Positions 1 through 6,272 of a DNA stretch of 9,126 bases are shown one piece after another. The notes under the pieces are model-generated. The model made no database searches, was not told the origin of the DNA, and saw only the letters and a list, made by a program, of their open reading frames with translations. The stretch lies in the NCBI GenBank assembly GCA_002329395.1, contig DCTQ01000022.1:1-9126 (forward strand), in the 5' to 3' direction. Position 1 is the stretch's first letter; each line of letters opens with the position of its first letter. Both the position numbers and the translations under genes were made by a program. This DNA comes from Candidatus Avelusimicrobium alvi. GTDB lineage: Bacteria > Elusimicrobiota > Elusimicrobia > Elusimicrobiales > Elusimicrobiaceae.

Positions 1-641
1 CGGCCGCGCATATACGCCAGCGGCACAATTTCCAAAATGTTGTTGTATTTCAGCGAGTTAAAACGCTCCATGCCGAGCATCGCGTAAAACGCGTCGTAAA
101 TAGGGCGCAGGTACGGGTCCACTTTTTCTTCAATGTCTCCGGGCAGGAAGCCGAGTTTTTCGCCGGCTTCCACAATCGGGCGCGTTACCACGATGCGCTC
201 CGTCATTCCGAGCTCCAGCGCGCGCAAAGCGCACGCACAGGCCAGAAAGGTTTTACCCGTGCCGGCGGGGCCGGAGGAAATGACGAGGTCGTTGGCAAAT
301 ACGGCTTCAATGTATTTTTTCTGGTTTTCGCTGCGGGCTTCCACCGGGCGGGCGTGCTCGGGCCGGAAAACGACGTTGTTGGCAAACGGCAGCGTGTCTT
401 TTACCAAATCCAGCGGACGTTTTTCGGCGTTTAACGTCAGGTCTTTCTGCAGTTTGGCGAGGGCTTTGTCCACGCGCGAGTTGGTGCCTTTGACGGACAG
501 TAACGCCCCGCCGCCGTCTTCGTCGTATTTGACGAACACGGTAACTTTAAAGTTCTTTTCCAGCGCGCGGAGCTTGCGGTCCTGTATGCCCAGCGCAATC
601 AGGATTTCTTCCTGGTTTTTAAGTTTCAGCGTTTTAATCAT
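1..641 (-). CDS. phoH: PhoH family ATPase, 3' part outside the window
   Basis: The 213 complete codons visible encode the N-terminal two thirds of a PhoH-like protein, a cytoplasmic P-loop NTPase linked to RNA metabolism; its exact activity in bacteria is not settled. Residues 1-70 form the small N-terminal alpha/beta region typical of the family. Walker A is GPAGTGKT at residues 124-131. It is followed by the family signature TRPIVEAGEKLGFLPGD and EKVDPYLRPIYDA, which closely match known PhoH proteins. The reading frame is open at the window edge, so the Walker B region and C-terminus are missing from view. No alternative start codon exists near the ATG at 641, but no Shine-Dalgarno sequence precedes it, and the glgC terminator ends only about 10 nt upstream. 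PhoH is often followed by ybeY in bacteria; that position lies outside this window. The family call is firm; the symbol is the family name. Confidence 0.95.
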   Translation of the reverse strand, partial: MIKTLKLKNQEEILIALGIQDRKLRALEKNFKVTVFVKYDEDGGGALLSVKGTNSRVDKALAKLQKDLTLNAEKRPLDLVKDTLPFANNVVFRPEHARPVEARSENQKKYIEAVFANDLVISSGPAGTGKTFLACACALRALELGMTERIVVTRPIVEAGEKLGFLPGDIEEKVDPYLRPIYDAFYAMLGMERFNSLKYNNILEIVPLAYMRG

Positions 642-651
642 GGTATTAAGT

Positions 652-679
652 AAAAAGCGCGGCTTGCGGGCCGCGCTTT
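652..679 (-). terminator. Intrinsic terminator after glgC
   Basis: A perfect 10-bp inverted repeat (AAAGCGCGGC at 654-663 with GCCGCGCTTT at 670-679) has a 6-nt loop. Read on the minus strand it is followed by a run of T at 656-652. It begins 3 nt after the glgC stop codon and ends about 10 nt before the phoH start, so it separates the two genes. Confidence 0.85.
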
Positions 680-682
680 AGG

Positions 683-1891
683 TTAAAACTTGCTCTTTCC
701 GCGCGGGATGACGACAATCCCCGACGGGTCTATATAGTATTTCTGCGAATCGGCCTCCATATTGTGGCCGATAGTCTGCTTGGCGGCAATCGTATTAAAA
801 CGGTCCATAATCACCTTTTTAAGTTTCGCGCCGGCCTTGATTTCGCAGTTATCCATAATCACACAGCCGTCCAGCTCCGCGCCTTCGCCGATGGTTACGG
901 AATCGCTGATGACGCAGTTTTTGATTTTGGCTTTGGGGTGGATGATGCATCCGTCGCCAATCATGGAATTGGTAACCGTGCCGCCCAGGTATTTGGTGGG
1001 GGGAACGCGGTTTACCGTCGTGCTGACGGGCCAGGCGGGATTGTTTAAATCCAGCTTGGGCTTGGGGCCCAGAATATCCATATTGGTCTGCCAGAACGAT
1101 TCAATCGTTCCCACGTCGCGCCAGTAGCCCTGCTCTTCGTACGGCTTGGCGCCGGGCAGCGTCTGGCTTTGGAAGTTGTAGGCAAAGGTGCGGTGGTCCG
1201 TTAAAATTTTGGGCAGAATGTGTTTGCCGAAATCTAAAGCCGGCACGTCGCAGAAGCGTTTTTGGAGCACCTGCAGCAGAACATCCGTATTAAAAATATA
1301 GTTGCCCATGGACGCGTACGCCGCTTTGGGGTTGCCCGGAATGGGTTTGGGGTGTGCGGGTTTTTCGTCAAACTGGATGATGCGTCCGTCTTCGTCCGTA
1401 CCCAGCACGCCGAAGGCGGTGGCTTCTTCCAGCGCCACGGTGTTGGCGGCTACGGTAACGTCGGCCTTGTTTTTCAGGTGGAAATCAATCATCTGGCGCA
1501 CGTCCATGCGGTAGATGTGGTCCGCACCGAAGATGGCCACCAGGTCGGGCGCAAAGTCTTTTACCAGGTTGATGTTCTGGCGCACGGAGTCGGCCGTGCC
1601 GCGGTACCAAATTTCACCCAGGCGCATTTGCGGCGGCACGCAGGTTAAAAAGTGGTCCGAAATAATACCTTCGCTGCGCCAGGTGGTGCGCAGGTATTCA
1701 ATTAAACTCTGCGAAAGATACTGCACCAACACGTAGGAAGAAAAAATCCCCGAGTTGACGAAGTTGGAGAGCACAAAATCCACGATTCTGTACTTGCCGC
1801 CGAACGGGACGGAAGGCTTGGAGCGGTCTTTGGTTAACGGATAAAGACGCTCGCCTTTGCCCCCGGCCATAATCATGCCGAGTATTCTCAT
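683..1891 (-). CDS. glgC: Glucose-1-phosphate adenylyltransferase (ADP-glucose pyrophosphorylase)
   Basis: This enzyme makes ADP-glucose and pyrophosphate from ATP and glucose 1-phosphate, the committed step of bacterial glycogen synthesis, in the cytoplasm. The 402-residue protein has the nucleotidyltransferase signature MAGGKGERLYPLT at residues 8-20, the WYRGTADSV segment at 95-103, GADHIYRMD with the probable catalytic Asp124, and FDEKP at 174-178, whose Lys177 matches the glucose-1-phosphate-binding lysine. From about residue 300 the sequence has the short hydrophobic repeats of the left-handed beta-helix that carries oligomerisation and allosteric control in the family. It lacks the N-terminal extension of the E. 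coli enzyme, so its effector response could differ. The ATG at 1891 is supported by an AAGGGG ribosome site. It lies 26 nt after thyX and ends at a terminator. No glgA, glgB or glgP gene is in view. Confidence 0.95.
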   Translation of the reverse strand: MRILGMIMAGGKGERLYPLTKDRSKPSVPFGGKYRIVDFVLSNFVNSGIFSSYVLVQYLSQSLIEYLRTTWRSEGIISDHFLTCVPPQMRLGEIWYRGTADSVRQNINLVKDFAPDLVAIFGADHIYRMDVRQMIDFHLKNKADVTVAANTVALEEATAFGVLGTDEDGRIIQFDEKPAHPKPIPGNPKAAYASMGNYIFNTDVLLQVLQKRFCDVPALDFGKHILPKILTDHRTFAYNFQSQTLPGAKPYEEQGYWRDVGTIESFWQTNMDILGPKPKLDLNNPAWPVSTTVNRVPPTKYLGGTVTNSMIGDGCIIHPKAKIKNCVISDSVTIGEGAELDGCVIMDNCEIKAGAKLKKVIMDRFNTIAAKQTIGHNMEADSQKYYIDPSGIVVIPRGKSKF

Positions 1892-1917
1892 AAGTTTCCC
1901 CTTTTAAGATAAGACTT

Positions 1918-2610
1918 TTATTCGGAACCCAGCGGCAGCTGCTTGTTTAACGCTTCAAAAGCTTCCCACGACCACGGCATTTTTTCAGCCACGATTTTGG
2001 CGATTTCGTCCGCATAGACGCGGATTTCTTTCTGCGCGTGTTTGTCGGTGCGCAGGCAGAGAAAGTTAAACAAACTTCTGGCGTTGACGCTCCAGTAAAA
2101 TTGGGTGTATTGGCAGACCGGCAGTACGCCGCGCGCCATTTCGCGCGCCACGCCCGCTTCAATAAGTTTGTGGTAAGCGGCGTAGGAAGCCTCCACGCTG
2201 TCTTCGTAAATTTTACGAAGGGCGGCGTTGTCCAGCTGCGAGTCGGCCACGGAACCCTGTTTGTTTTTGGTGTCCTGGCCGCGGAACCGGTCGGGGATAT
2301 AGAATTCGTCCTTCACTTCGGTATAGCGGGCGCTTACTTCGTTGTAAGAACCCCAGCGGTGGCGCATCCACTGGCGCGCCACATAAATCGGACAGCAGAT
2401 GTGAAACTGAAAATAACAATGCTCAAAAGGGGTGTGGTGGGCGTGTTCCATCAGGTATTTAATCAGGCGTTTGTCCTGTTCCGGGCCTTTGGAAACGGCC
2501 CCGAACGATACGCGGGCCGACTGTACGGCGCGGTCGTCTCCTCCCATAAAATCCACCAGGCGCACGAAGCCTTTATCCAGCACGTTGATTTTTTCGTTAG
2601 ACTGTTGCAC
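1918..2610 (-). CDS. thyX: Flavin-dependent thymidylate synthase
   Basis: ThyX methylates dUMP to dTMP using methylenetetrahydrofolate as carbon donor and reduced FAD/NADPH as reductant. It is the alternative to ThyA and is unrelated in fold. The 230-residue protein carries HTPFEH at 59-64 and the diagnostic RHR-x7-S motif (RHR at 83-85, Ser93, then AR-Y). Its C-terminal LP...QYTQFYWSVNARSL and AQKEIR segments are those of the FAD/dUMP site. The length is normal for the family. The start is a GTG at 2610, preceded by a clear AGGAG at good spacing, only 17 nt after the stop of the upstream secreted-protein gene; glgC follows 26 nt downstream. Co-transcription of all three genes is therefore likely. 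Whether thyA also exists cannot be told from this window. Confidence 0.96.
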   Translation of the reverse strand: MQQSNEKINVLDKGFVRLVDFMGGDDRAVQSARVSFGAVSKGPEQDKRLIKYLMEHAHHTPFEHCYFQFHICCPIYVARQWMRHRWGSYNEVSARYTEVKDEFYIPDRFRGQDTKNKQGSVADSQLDNAALRKIYEDSVEASYAAYHKLIEAGVAREMARGVLPVCQYTQFYWSVNARSLFNFLCLRTDKHAQKEIRVYADEIAKIVAEKMPWSWEAFEALNKQLPLGSE

Positions 2611-2627
2611 AATGTTCTCCTGAAAAG

Positions 2628-3941
2628 CTATTTAAAAATTTCCACGACGGAACTGCTGCCGTCCGGCAGCACCTCGGCGGCCAGTACGGCGCGGTCCGAG
2701 CAGGCGGTGTCGTATACGACGCCGTCCAGATTGACGGTATCTTGAAGGGATAACCGTCCTTTTTCAAACGTCAGAAAATGTATTTTGCCGCTTTGGTATT
2801 GGCCAAAGGTTTCGGACAAGAGGCCGAGCTTGGAGGTGTTTTCCACCGCTGCCACCGTGGCGTCCCCGGCGGGGCCGAAGACCTGGAGGGAAGGGTAGAA
2901 TTTCACAATCTCCTGCTTATATTTTACACGATTTGGAGCGGCGGCGAATAAATCTTTGCTTTCGGCGCGTTTGCCGTTTTGAAGCGTCAGGCGTACGGTG
3001 CCGTTGGAGGAAGTATAAATCAGATTGTCCGCGCCGGCGTTTTCTACGTCGTAGCGGTTCAGGCCGGTGAGCCAGTTGCGCTGGGTGGAAAACATATCTT
3101 TTTGCACGGTGTATTTGCCGTTTTGATAGGCCACCTCGCGCGCGTTGCCGGGGCGCGCGGCGGAAACAAACGGTTTTTGCGCCCAGATTTTTTTGTCTTT
3201 GCCGCAGCCGAGTTCTTTGACGAAGTAGGGCAGGGAAGCGGTTTCTTGTAAGGCGCCGTTTTCATTTTCCAGCACCAGGGCGGAAACCGAGGAGCGGGAC
3301 GGATCGTAAACCGAGACGAAAATCTGCGCCAGGCCGCCTTCTTTAACGGGGGCGGCGGAAAGCGTAACGGCCCGCTTGGCGGACGGCACCGTGTAGGACA
3401 GCTGTTCGGCCAGCGTGTCTTTTCCCGCGCGGCTCCAGACGGTTACTTTTCCGTCTGCGGACAGCGTAATAAAATTCTGTGCTCCCGGCGCGGTAATGTC
3501 GGCCTGGGTAAGGCTGATGATTTCCTGCTCTACGGGCGCGTAAACGATTTTCTGGCGGGAAGAGGCGTTTTCGTCCGCGTCCCGCGTATACACCGGGGCG
3601 GCGGGGGCGGCGGCTTCAATCACGGCTTCCTGCCCGACGGAGGCGGACGCTTTTTCCGGCAGTTCGCCCACGGCGTACATCGGCTGTACTTCCACAATTT
3701 TGCCTTCCGGCGAATAGGTGTAAATATCGCCTAAATTCTTGCCCGTTTTCGGATTGACGAGCTTTTCGGACGACAGAATGACCTTAAAAATTTCTCCTTT
3801 CTGGACGCTGCGGTTTAAGGAAGTGGTGTCCAGGTATACTTTTTGTCCGTCTACACGGACCACCGTTGCCTGCGCGCCTGCCAGCGCGGGAAAAAACAGT
3901 AAAACGGATGCGGCGATGAAGCAGATGATATTATTTTTCAT
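2628..3941 (-). CDS. Secreted FlgT-like / beta-propeller protein of unknown function
   Basis: The 437-residue product starts with a standard Sec signal peptide: Lys3, a hydrophobic core, and a probable cut after Ala-Gly-Ala at residue 23. Residues about 24-98 (motifs VVRVDGQKVYL, QKGEIFKV, VNPKTGKNLG, GKIVEVQPMYAVG) look like the SH3-like domain at the C-terminus of flagellar FlgT and of other envelope proteins. An Ala/Pro-rich linker (about 100-125) follows. The rest is a series of short beta-rich units (such as DNLIYTSSNGTVRL and VFGPAGDATVAAV) that read like blades of an FG-GAP/VCBS-type beta-propeller, though the calcium-binding DxDxDG loops are not evident. Export to the periplasm or outer surface is likely; no function can be assigned. 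The frame stays open upstream to 4289, but that part is antisense to mazG and the signal peptide fixes the start at 3941. No Shine-Dalgarno sequence is present. thyX begins 17 nt after the stop. Confidence 0.85.
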   Translation of the reverse strand: MKNNIICFIAASVLLFFPALAGAQATVVRVDGQKVYLDTTSLNRSVQKGEIFKVILSSEKLVNPKTGKNLGDIYTYSPEGKIVEVQPMYAVGELPEKASASVGQEAVIEAAAPAAPVYTRDADENASSRQKIVYAPVEQEIISLTQADITAPGAQNFITLSADGKVTVWSRAGKDTLAEQLSYTVPSAKRAVTLSAAPVKEGGLAQIFVSVYDPSRSSVSALVLENENGALQETASLPYFVKELGCGKDKKIWAQKPFVSAARPGNAREVAYQNGKYTVQKDMFSTQRNWLTGLNRYDVENAGADNLIYTSSNGTVRLTLQNGKRAESKDLFAAAPNRVKYKQEIVKFYPSLQVFGPAGDATVAAVENTSKLGLLSETFGQYQSGKIHFLTFEKGRLSLQDTVNLDGVVYDTACSDRAVLAAEVLPDGSSSVVEIFK

Positions 3942-3978
3942 ATAATAAATGTATACCATTTTTACCGGGTGTGAACAA
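3941..3978. promoter_or_regulatory. Compact divergent promoter region between the secreted-protein gene and mazG
   Basis: Only 36 bp separate the two start codons. On the minus strand a TTGTTC box (3973-3978) and a TATACA box (3950-3955) are 17 bp apart. A start about 7 nt downstream would fall within a few bases of the ATG at 3941, giving a leaderless or nearly leaderless mRNA. On the plus strand a perfect TATAAT lies at 3941-3946, but no good -35 box precedes it; it would give mazG a leader of about 25 nt with a weak GGGTG ribosome site at 3967-3971. The two promoters would overlap and could exclude each other. The boxes match only partly, so this is tentative. Confidence 0.4.
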
Positions 3979-4364
3979 TGACAAAAAACAACTTTAACGA
4001 CTTGGTGGAAACCTTCGCCGTATTGCGCGGGCCGAACGGCTGCCCCTGGGACAGAAAACAGACCCACGAGAGCTTGATTAAATGCCTGCAGAACGAATCC
4101 CAGGAGCTGATTGACGCCATCAATAATAAAGATGACGAAAATATGAAAGAAGAACTGGGCGACGTGCTTTTGCAGGTGCTGATGCACAGCCAGATTGCCG
4201 CGGAAGAAGGCAAATTTACGATTGACGACGTCATCCAGGGCCTGTACGATAAACTGCACCGCCGCCATCCGCACGTATTCGGCGAGCACGCCAAAGCCGC
4301 CACGGCGGAAGAAGCGCTGGAAGTCTGGCGCGCGATGAAAAAGAAAGAACGCGAAAACAAATAA
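3978..4364 (+). CDS. mazG: MazG-type nucleoside triphosphate pyrophosphohydrolase, single domain
   Basis: MazG enzymes cut (d)NTPs to the monophosphate and pyrophosphate, removing aberrant or excess nucleotides. In E. coli MazG also lowers ppGpp levels. This 128-residue protein begins with the family hallmark GCPWDRKQTH at residues 21-30. The magnesium-binding acidic residues are E40-x2-E43 and E59-x2-D62 (NESQELIDA and EELGDVLLQV). The final KLHRRHPHVFG at about 93-103 is also typical. E. coli MazG has about 263 residues and two tandem domains; this one is a complete single N-terminal-type domain rather than a truncated gene, because the conserved end motif is followed by a normal charged tail and stop. 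It is the only plus-strand protein gene recognised before the rRNA region, and it is closed by its own terminator. Nearby thyX also acts on nucleotides but is transcribed the other way. Confidence 0.93.
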   Translation: MTKNNFNDLVETFAVLRGPNGCPWDRKQTHESLIKCLQNESQELIDAINNKDDENMKEELGDVLLQVLMHSQIAAEEGKFTIDDVIQGLYDKLHRRHPHVFGEHAKAATAEEALEVWRAMKKKERENK

Positions 4365-4387
4365 ATCCGTTTGCTGTCGGTATTGAG

Positions 4388-4421
4388 GGTGCAGGTTCCG
4401 TCCGGGGCCTGCACCGTTTTT
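4388..4421 (+). terminator. Intrinsic terminator of mazG
   Basis: GGTGCAGG (4388-4395) pairs with CCTGCACC (4408-4415) across a 12-nt loop that can itself form a 3-bp CCG/CGG pair. A GTTTTT run follows. It lies 23 nt after the mazG stop codon. Confidence 0.85.
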
Positions 4422-4450
4422 ATGCGTACGGCAAGAACCTTTTTAGGACA

Positions 4451-4484
4451 CAAAATAAACCCCCGCATATTATTTCGGGGGTTT
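4451..4484 (-). terminator. Intrinsic terminator ending the minus-strand RNA candidate
   Basis: AAACCCCCG (4457-4465) and CGGGGGTTT (4476-4484) form a perfect 9-bp stem with a 10-nt loop. On the minus strand the tract TTTATTTTG follows. No minus-strand protein gene lies between this terminator and the one at 4704-4733, so it appears to belong to an RNA gene. It could also back up mazG termination on the plus strand. Confidence 0.85.
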
Positions 4485-4622
4485 AGCTCATTGTCATTAT
4501 CATATGACTTATGTTCCTCTTTCCCTGGAAGGCTTCGTATCCGGGTCTTCGCGCAATAGGAAAACACGCCGTGCTTTCACAACTGCAACCAAGGACAATC
4601 GGGCTGATCCCAGGTACTTAGT
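4451..4622 (-). ncRNA. Candidate non-coding RNA of about 170 nt, 6S-like in shape
   Basis: This stretch has its own promoter and strong terminator on the minus strand and no convincing open reading frame. The 5' and 3' parts of the predicted transcript pair over distance. AUUGUC near the 5' end (complement of 4594-4599) pairs perfectly with GACAAU near the 3' end (complement of 4490-4495), flanked by a further AGC/GCU pairing. Inside this, UCCUUGG pairs with CCAGGGA over 7 bp, and a GUUUUC/GAAGAC hairpin closes the apex. A long, less paired stretch on the 3' side resembles a central bubble. A rod with a closing stem, an asymmetric bubble and an apical hairpin, of this length, is the design of 6S RNA (ssrS), which binds the housekeeping RNA polymerase. 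I do not recognise a primary-sequence signature that proves this. It does not look like tmRNA, SRP RNA, RNase P RNA or a tRNA. Existence as an RNA is more secure than identity. Confidence 0.6.
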
Positions 4623-4628
4623 ACTATT

Positions 4629-4656
4629 AATATAGCCGGGTTTGCGGTTTTTTCAA
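4629..4656 (-). promoter_or_regulatory. Sigma-70-type promoter of the RNA candidate
   Basis: On the minus strand TTGAAA (4651-4656) and TATATT (4629-4634) are separated by 16 bp, each matching consensus at 5 of 6 positions. The predicted start is near 4622. No protein gene start lies downstream before the terminator. Confidence 0.65.
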
Positions 4657-4703
4657 GGCCTATTCGGCGGCCTGGGCCCTTTTTCTTTTTACCGTCTGAG
4701 AAA

Positions 4704-4733
4704 TAAAAAAACCGGGGCCTAAAAAGGCCCCGG
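4704..4733 (-). terminator. Intrinsic terminator of the symporter gene
   Basis: CCGGGGCCT (4712-4720) and AGGCCCCGG (4725-4733) form a perfect 9-bp stem with a 4-nt loop. On the minus strand seven T residues follow (4711-4705). It lies 17 nt after the symporter stop and isolates the downstream RNA candidate. Confidence 0.92.
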
Positions 4734-4750
4734 CGCGTTCAAATGCGGCG

Positions 4751-6151
4751 TTATTTTACCCAGGCGTCTGCGTGTTTGACGGACGGCACGTCCGCCGGGT
4801 TAAAGTGCGGGTCCAGCCCCGCTTTTTTCTGGCGGCGGTAGTCGGCCAGTACGTCCAGCACCTGGCGGCGCAGGCGGAAAATGGCGTAAATGTTCAGAAG
4901 CGCCATCACCGTCATAAACAAATCGGCCATATTCCATGCCAGCTTGAGCTGTAACACAGCGCCCAGCAGCACCATCACGCTTACTCCGGTGCGGAAGAGG
5001 GCCATTACCAGGCGGCTGCGGGTTACAAATTCCACATTGGCCTGCCCGTAATAATAATTGCCGATAATAGAGGTAAAGGCAAACAAAAGCACGCTGGCGG
5101 AGATAAAATAATTGCCGAGCGGGCCCAGCTCCTGCGTCAGCGCTTTTTGCGTAAGCGCAACACCTTCCAGCCCCGGGAAAGCCTGATAATCGGCCAGCAG
5201 TACGATAAACGCCGTGCAGCTGCAGATAATCAGCGTGTCTACAAATACGCTGAAGGTTTGTATATAGCCTTGCTTGACGGGGTGGGACGTATTGGCCGTA
5301 GCGGCCGCGTTGGGCGCGCTGCCCATACCGGCTTCGTTGGAAAAAAGCCCGCGGCGGGCCCCGGTCATAATCGTGGCCCCCAAGGCGCCGCCCGCCAGAT
5401 TGCGCAGGCTGAACGCGTCCGAGAGGATAATACCCAGCACGCCGGGCAGTTTCTCCAGGTTTAGCAGCATGACAATTACCGTGATGGCAATATATCCCAA
5501 TGCAAATACCGGCACGATGACGGCGGAAAACGCGGCGATGCGTTTTAATCCGCCGAAAATAATTACGGCGGTCAGCGCGGCCAGCACAATGCCGCTCAGC
5601 AGGGAGTCAACCTGAAACGTGGCGCTTAGCGACTGGGCGATGGTGTTGGACTGCACCGAGTTAAAAACAAAAGCAAACGTCAGCGTGATGATGACGGAAA
5701 ACGCCAGCCCCAGCCTGCGGCTGCCCAGCGCGGTTTGCATATAATAGGCCGGACCGCCGCGAAAATGCGCGCCGGTTTTTACCTTATACACCTGGGCCAG
5801 CGTGCTTTCCGCAAAGGCGGAGGCCGCGCCGATGACGGCAATCAGCCACATCCAAAAAACGGCTCCGGGTCCGCCCACGGTAATGGCAATGGCCACCCCG
5901 GCGATATTGCCCGTTCCCACGCGCGAGGCCGTACTGATGGAAAACGCCTGAAACGGGGAGATATGGCCTTTTTCTTTGGAAGACCCTTCTCCGCCAATCA
6001 TCAGCCGGAGCATTTCTTTCGGACGGACGAATTGGACAAAACGCGTGGCGAACGTAAAATACAGCCCCGCAAATAACAGCGCGGCCATCAGCACGTATCC
6101 CAGAAAACGGTCGTTAAGCAGGGATACGGCATGCGTCAATATATCAGTCAT
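4751..6151 (-). CDS. Sodium (or proton):alanine/glycine symporter, AGCS family
   Basis: An inner-membrane carrier that imports alanine, glycine or a related small amino acid with a cation. The 466-residue length is normal for the family, and hydrophobic segments run through most of the protein. The best signature is at residues 71-102: SISTASRVGTGNIAGVA followed by GGPGAVFWMW, which carries substrate- and ion-binding backbone segments in this family. A second conserved block, RRGLFSNEAGMGSAP, then HPVKQG, sits past the middle. The C-terminal tail after the last membrane segment is charged and cytosolic. The ATG at 6151 is preceded by an AAGGAG ribosome site 6 nt upstream. The gene appears to be transcribed alone, with a candidate promoter near 6222-6250 and a strong terminator. 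The family is certain; the exact substrate and coupling ion cannot be read from sequence. Confidence 0.94.
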   Translation of the reverse strand: MTDILTHAVSLLNDRFLGYVLMAALLFAGLYFTFATRFVQFVRPKEMLRLMIGGEGSSKEKGHISPFQAFSISTASRVGTGNIAGVAIAITVGGPGAVFWMWLIAVIGAASAFAESTLAQVYKVKTGAHFRGGPAYYMQTALGSRRLGLAFSVIITLTFAFVFNSVQSNTIAQSLSATFQVDSLLSGIVLAALTAVIIFGGLKRIAAFSAVIVPVFALGYIAITVIVMLLNLEKLPGVLGIILSDAFSLRNLAGGALGATIMTGARRGLFSNEAGMGSAPNAAATANTSHPVKQGYIQTFSVFVDTLIICSCTAFIVLLADYQAFPGLEGVALTQKALTQELGPLGNYFISASVLLFAFTSIIGNYYYGQANVEFVTRSRLVMALFRTGVSVMVLLGAVLQLKLAWNMADLFMTVMALLNIYAIFRLRRQVLDVLADYRRQKKAGLDPHFNPADVPSVKHADAWVK

Positions 6152-6196
6152 TACAACTCCTTATCAGTGGTTGCGGGTACAATCACAAAACGGGGG

Positions 6197-6250
6197 TGTG
6201 TTTTGAAAAAACACATTTTATAGTATAGCTGTTTTTGAAGCGCAGGGAAA
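6197..6250 (-). promoter_or_regulatory. Candidate promoter and leader hairpin of the symporter gene
   Basis: A TATACT box (6222-6227, minus strand) sits in the context CAGCTATACTA, almost the same as rRNA promoter P2 at 7998. The -35 position, 17 bp upstream, is a poor TTTCCC. Transcription would start near 6215, giving a leader of about 64 nt. Its first 19 nt form an 8-bp hairpin (TGTGTTTT/AAAACACA, 6197-6215), which may stabilise the 5' end. No riboswitch class is recognisable. Confidence 0.4.
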
Positions 6251-6272
6251 CGGTTTTTTTGCGGGAAAGACT

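Noticed and set aside
133..681. Long plus-strand frame opposite phoH
   Set aside because: It is antisense to a well-conserved PhoH coding frame, has a serine/arginine-rich translation and no domain or start signal.
3942..4289. Upstream extension of the secreted-protein frame
   Set aside because: It is antisense to mazG, and the signal peptide at 3941 marks the true start.
4371..4559. Short plus-strand frame after mazG
   Set aside because: It spans two intrinsic terminators and has no start signal.
3962..4567. Minus-strand frame of about 200 codons over mazG and the RNA candidate
   Set aside because: It is antisense to mazG, has no ribosome site, crosses a terminator hairpin and has a low-complexity translation.
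4451..4622. tmRNA, SRP RNA, RNase P RNA or tRNA identity for the RNA candidate
   Set aside because: The conserved cores of these RNAs (such as GGTTCGA arms, the SRP GGAAGGAAGCAG loop and RNase P GAGGAAAGTCC) are absent.
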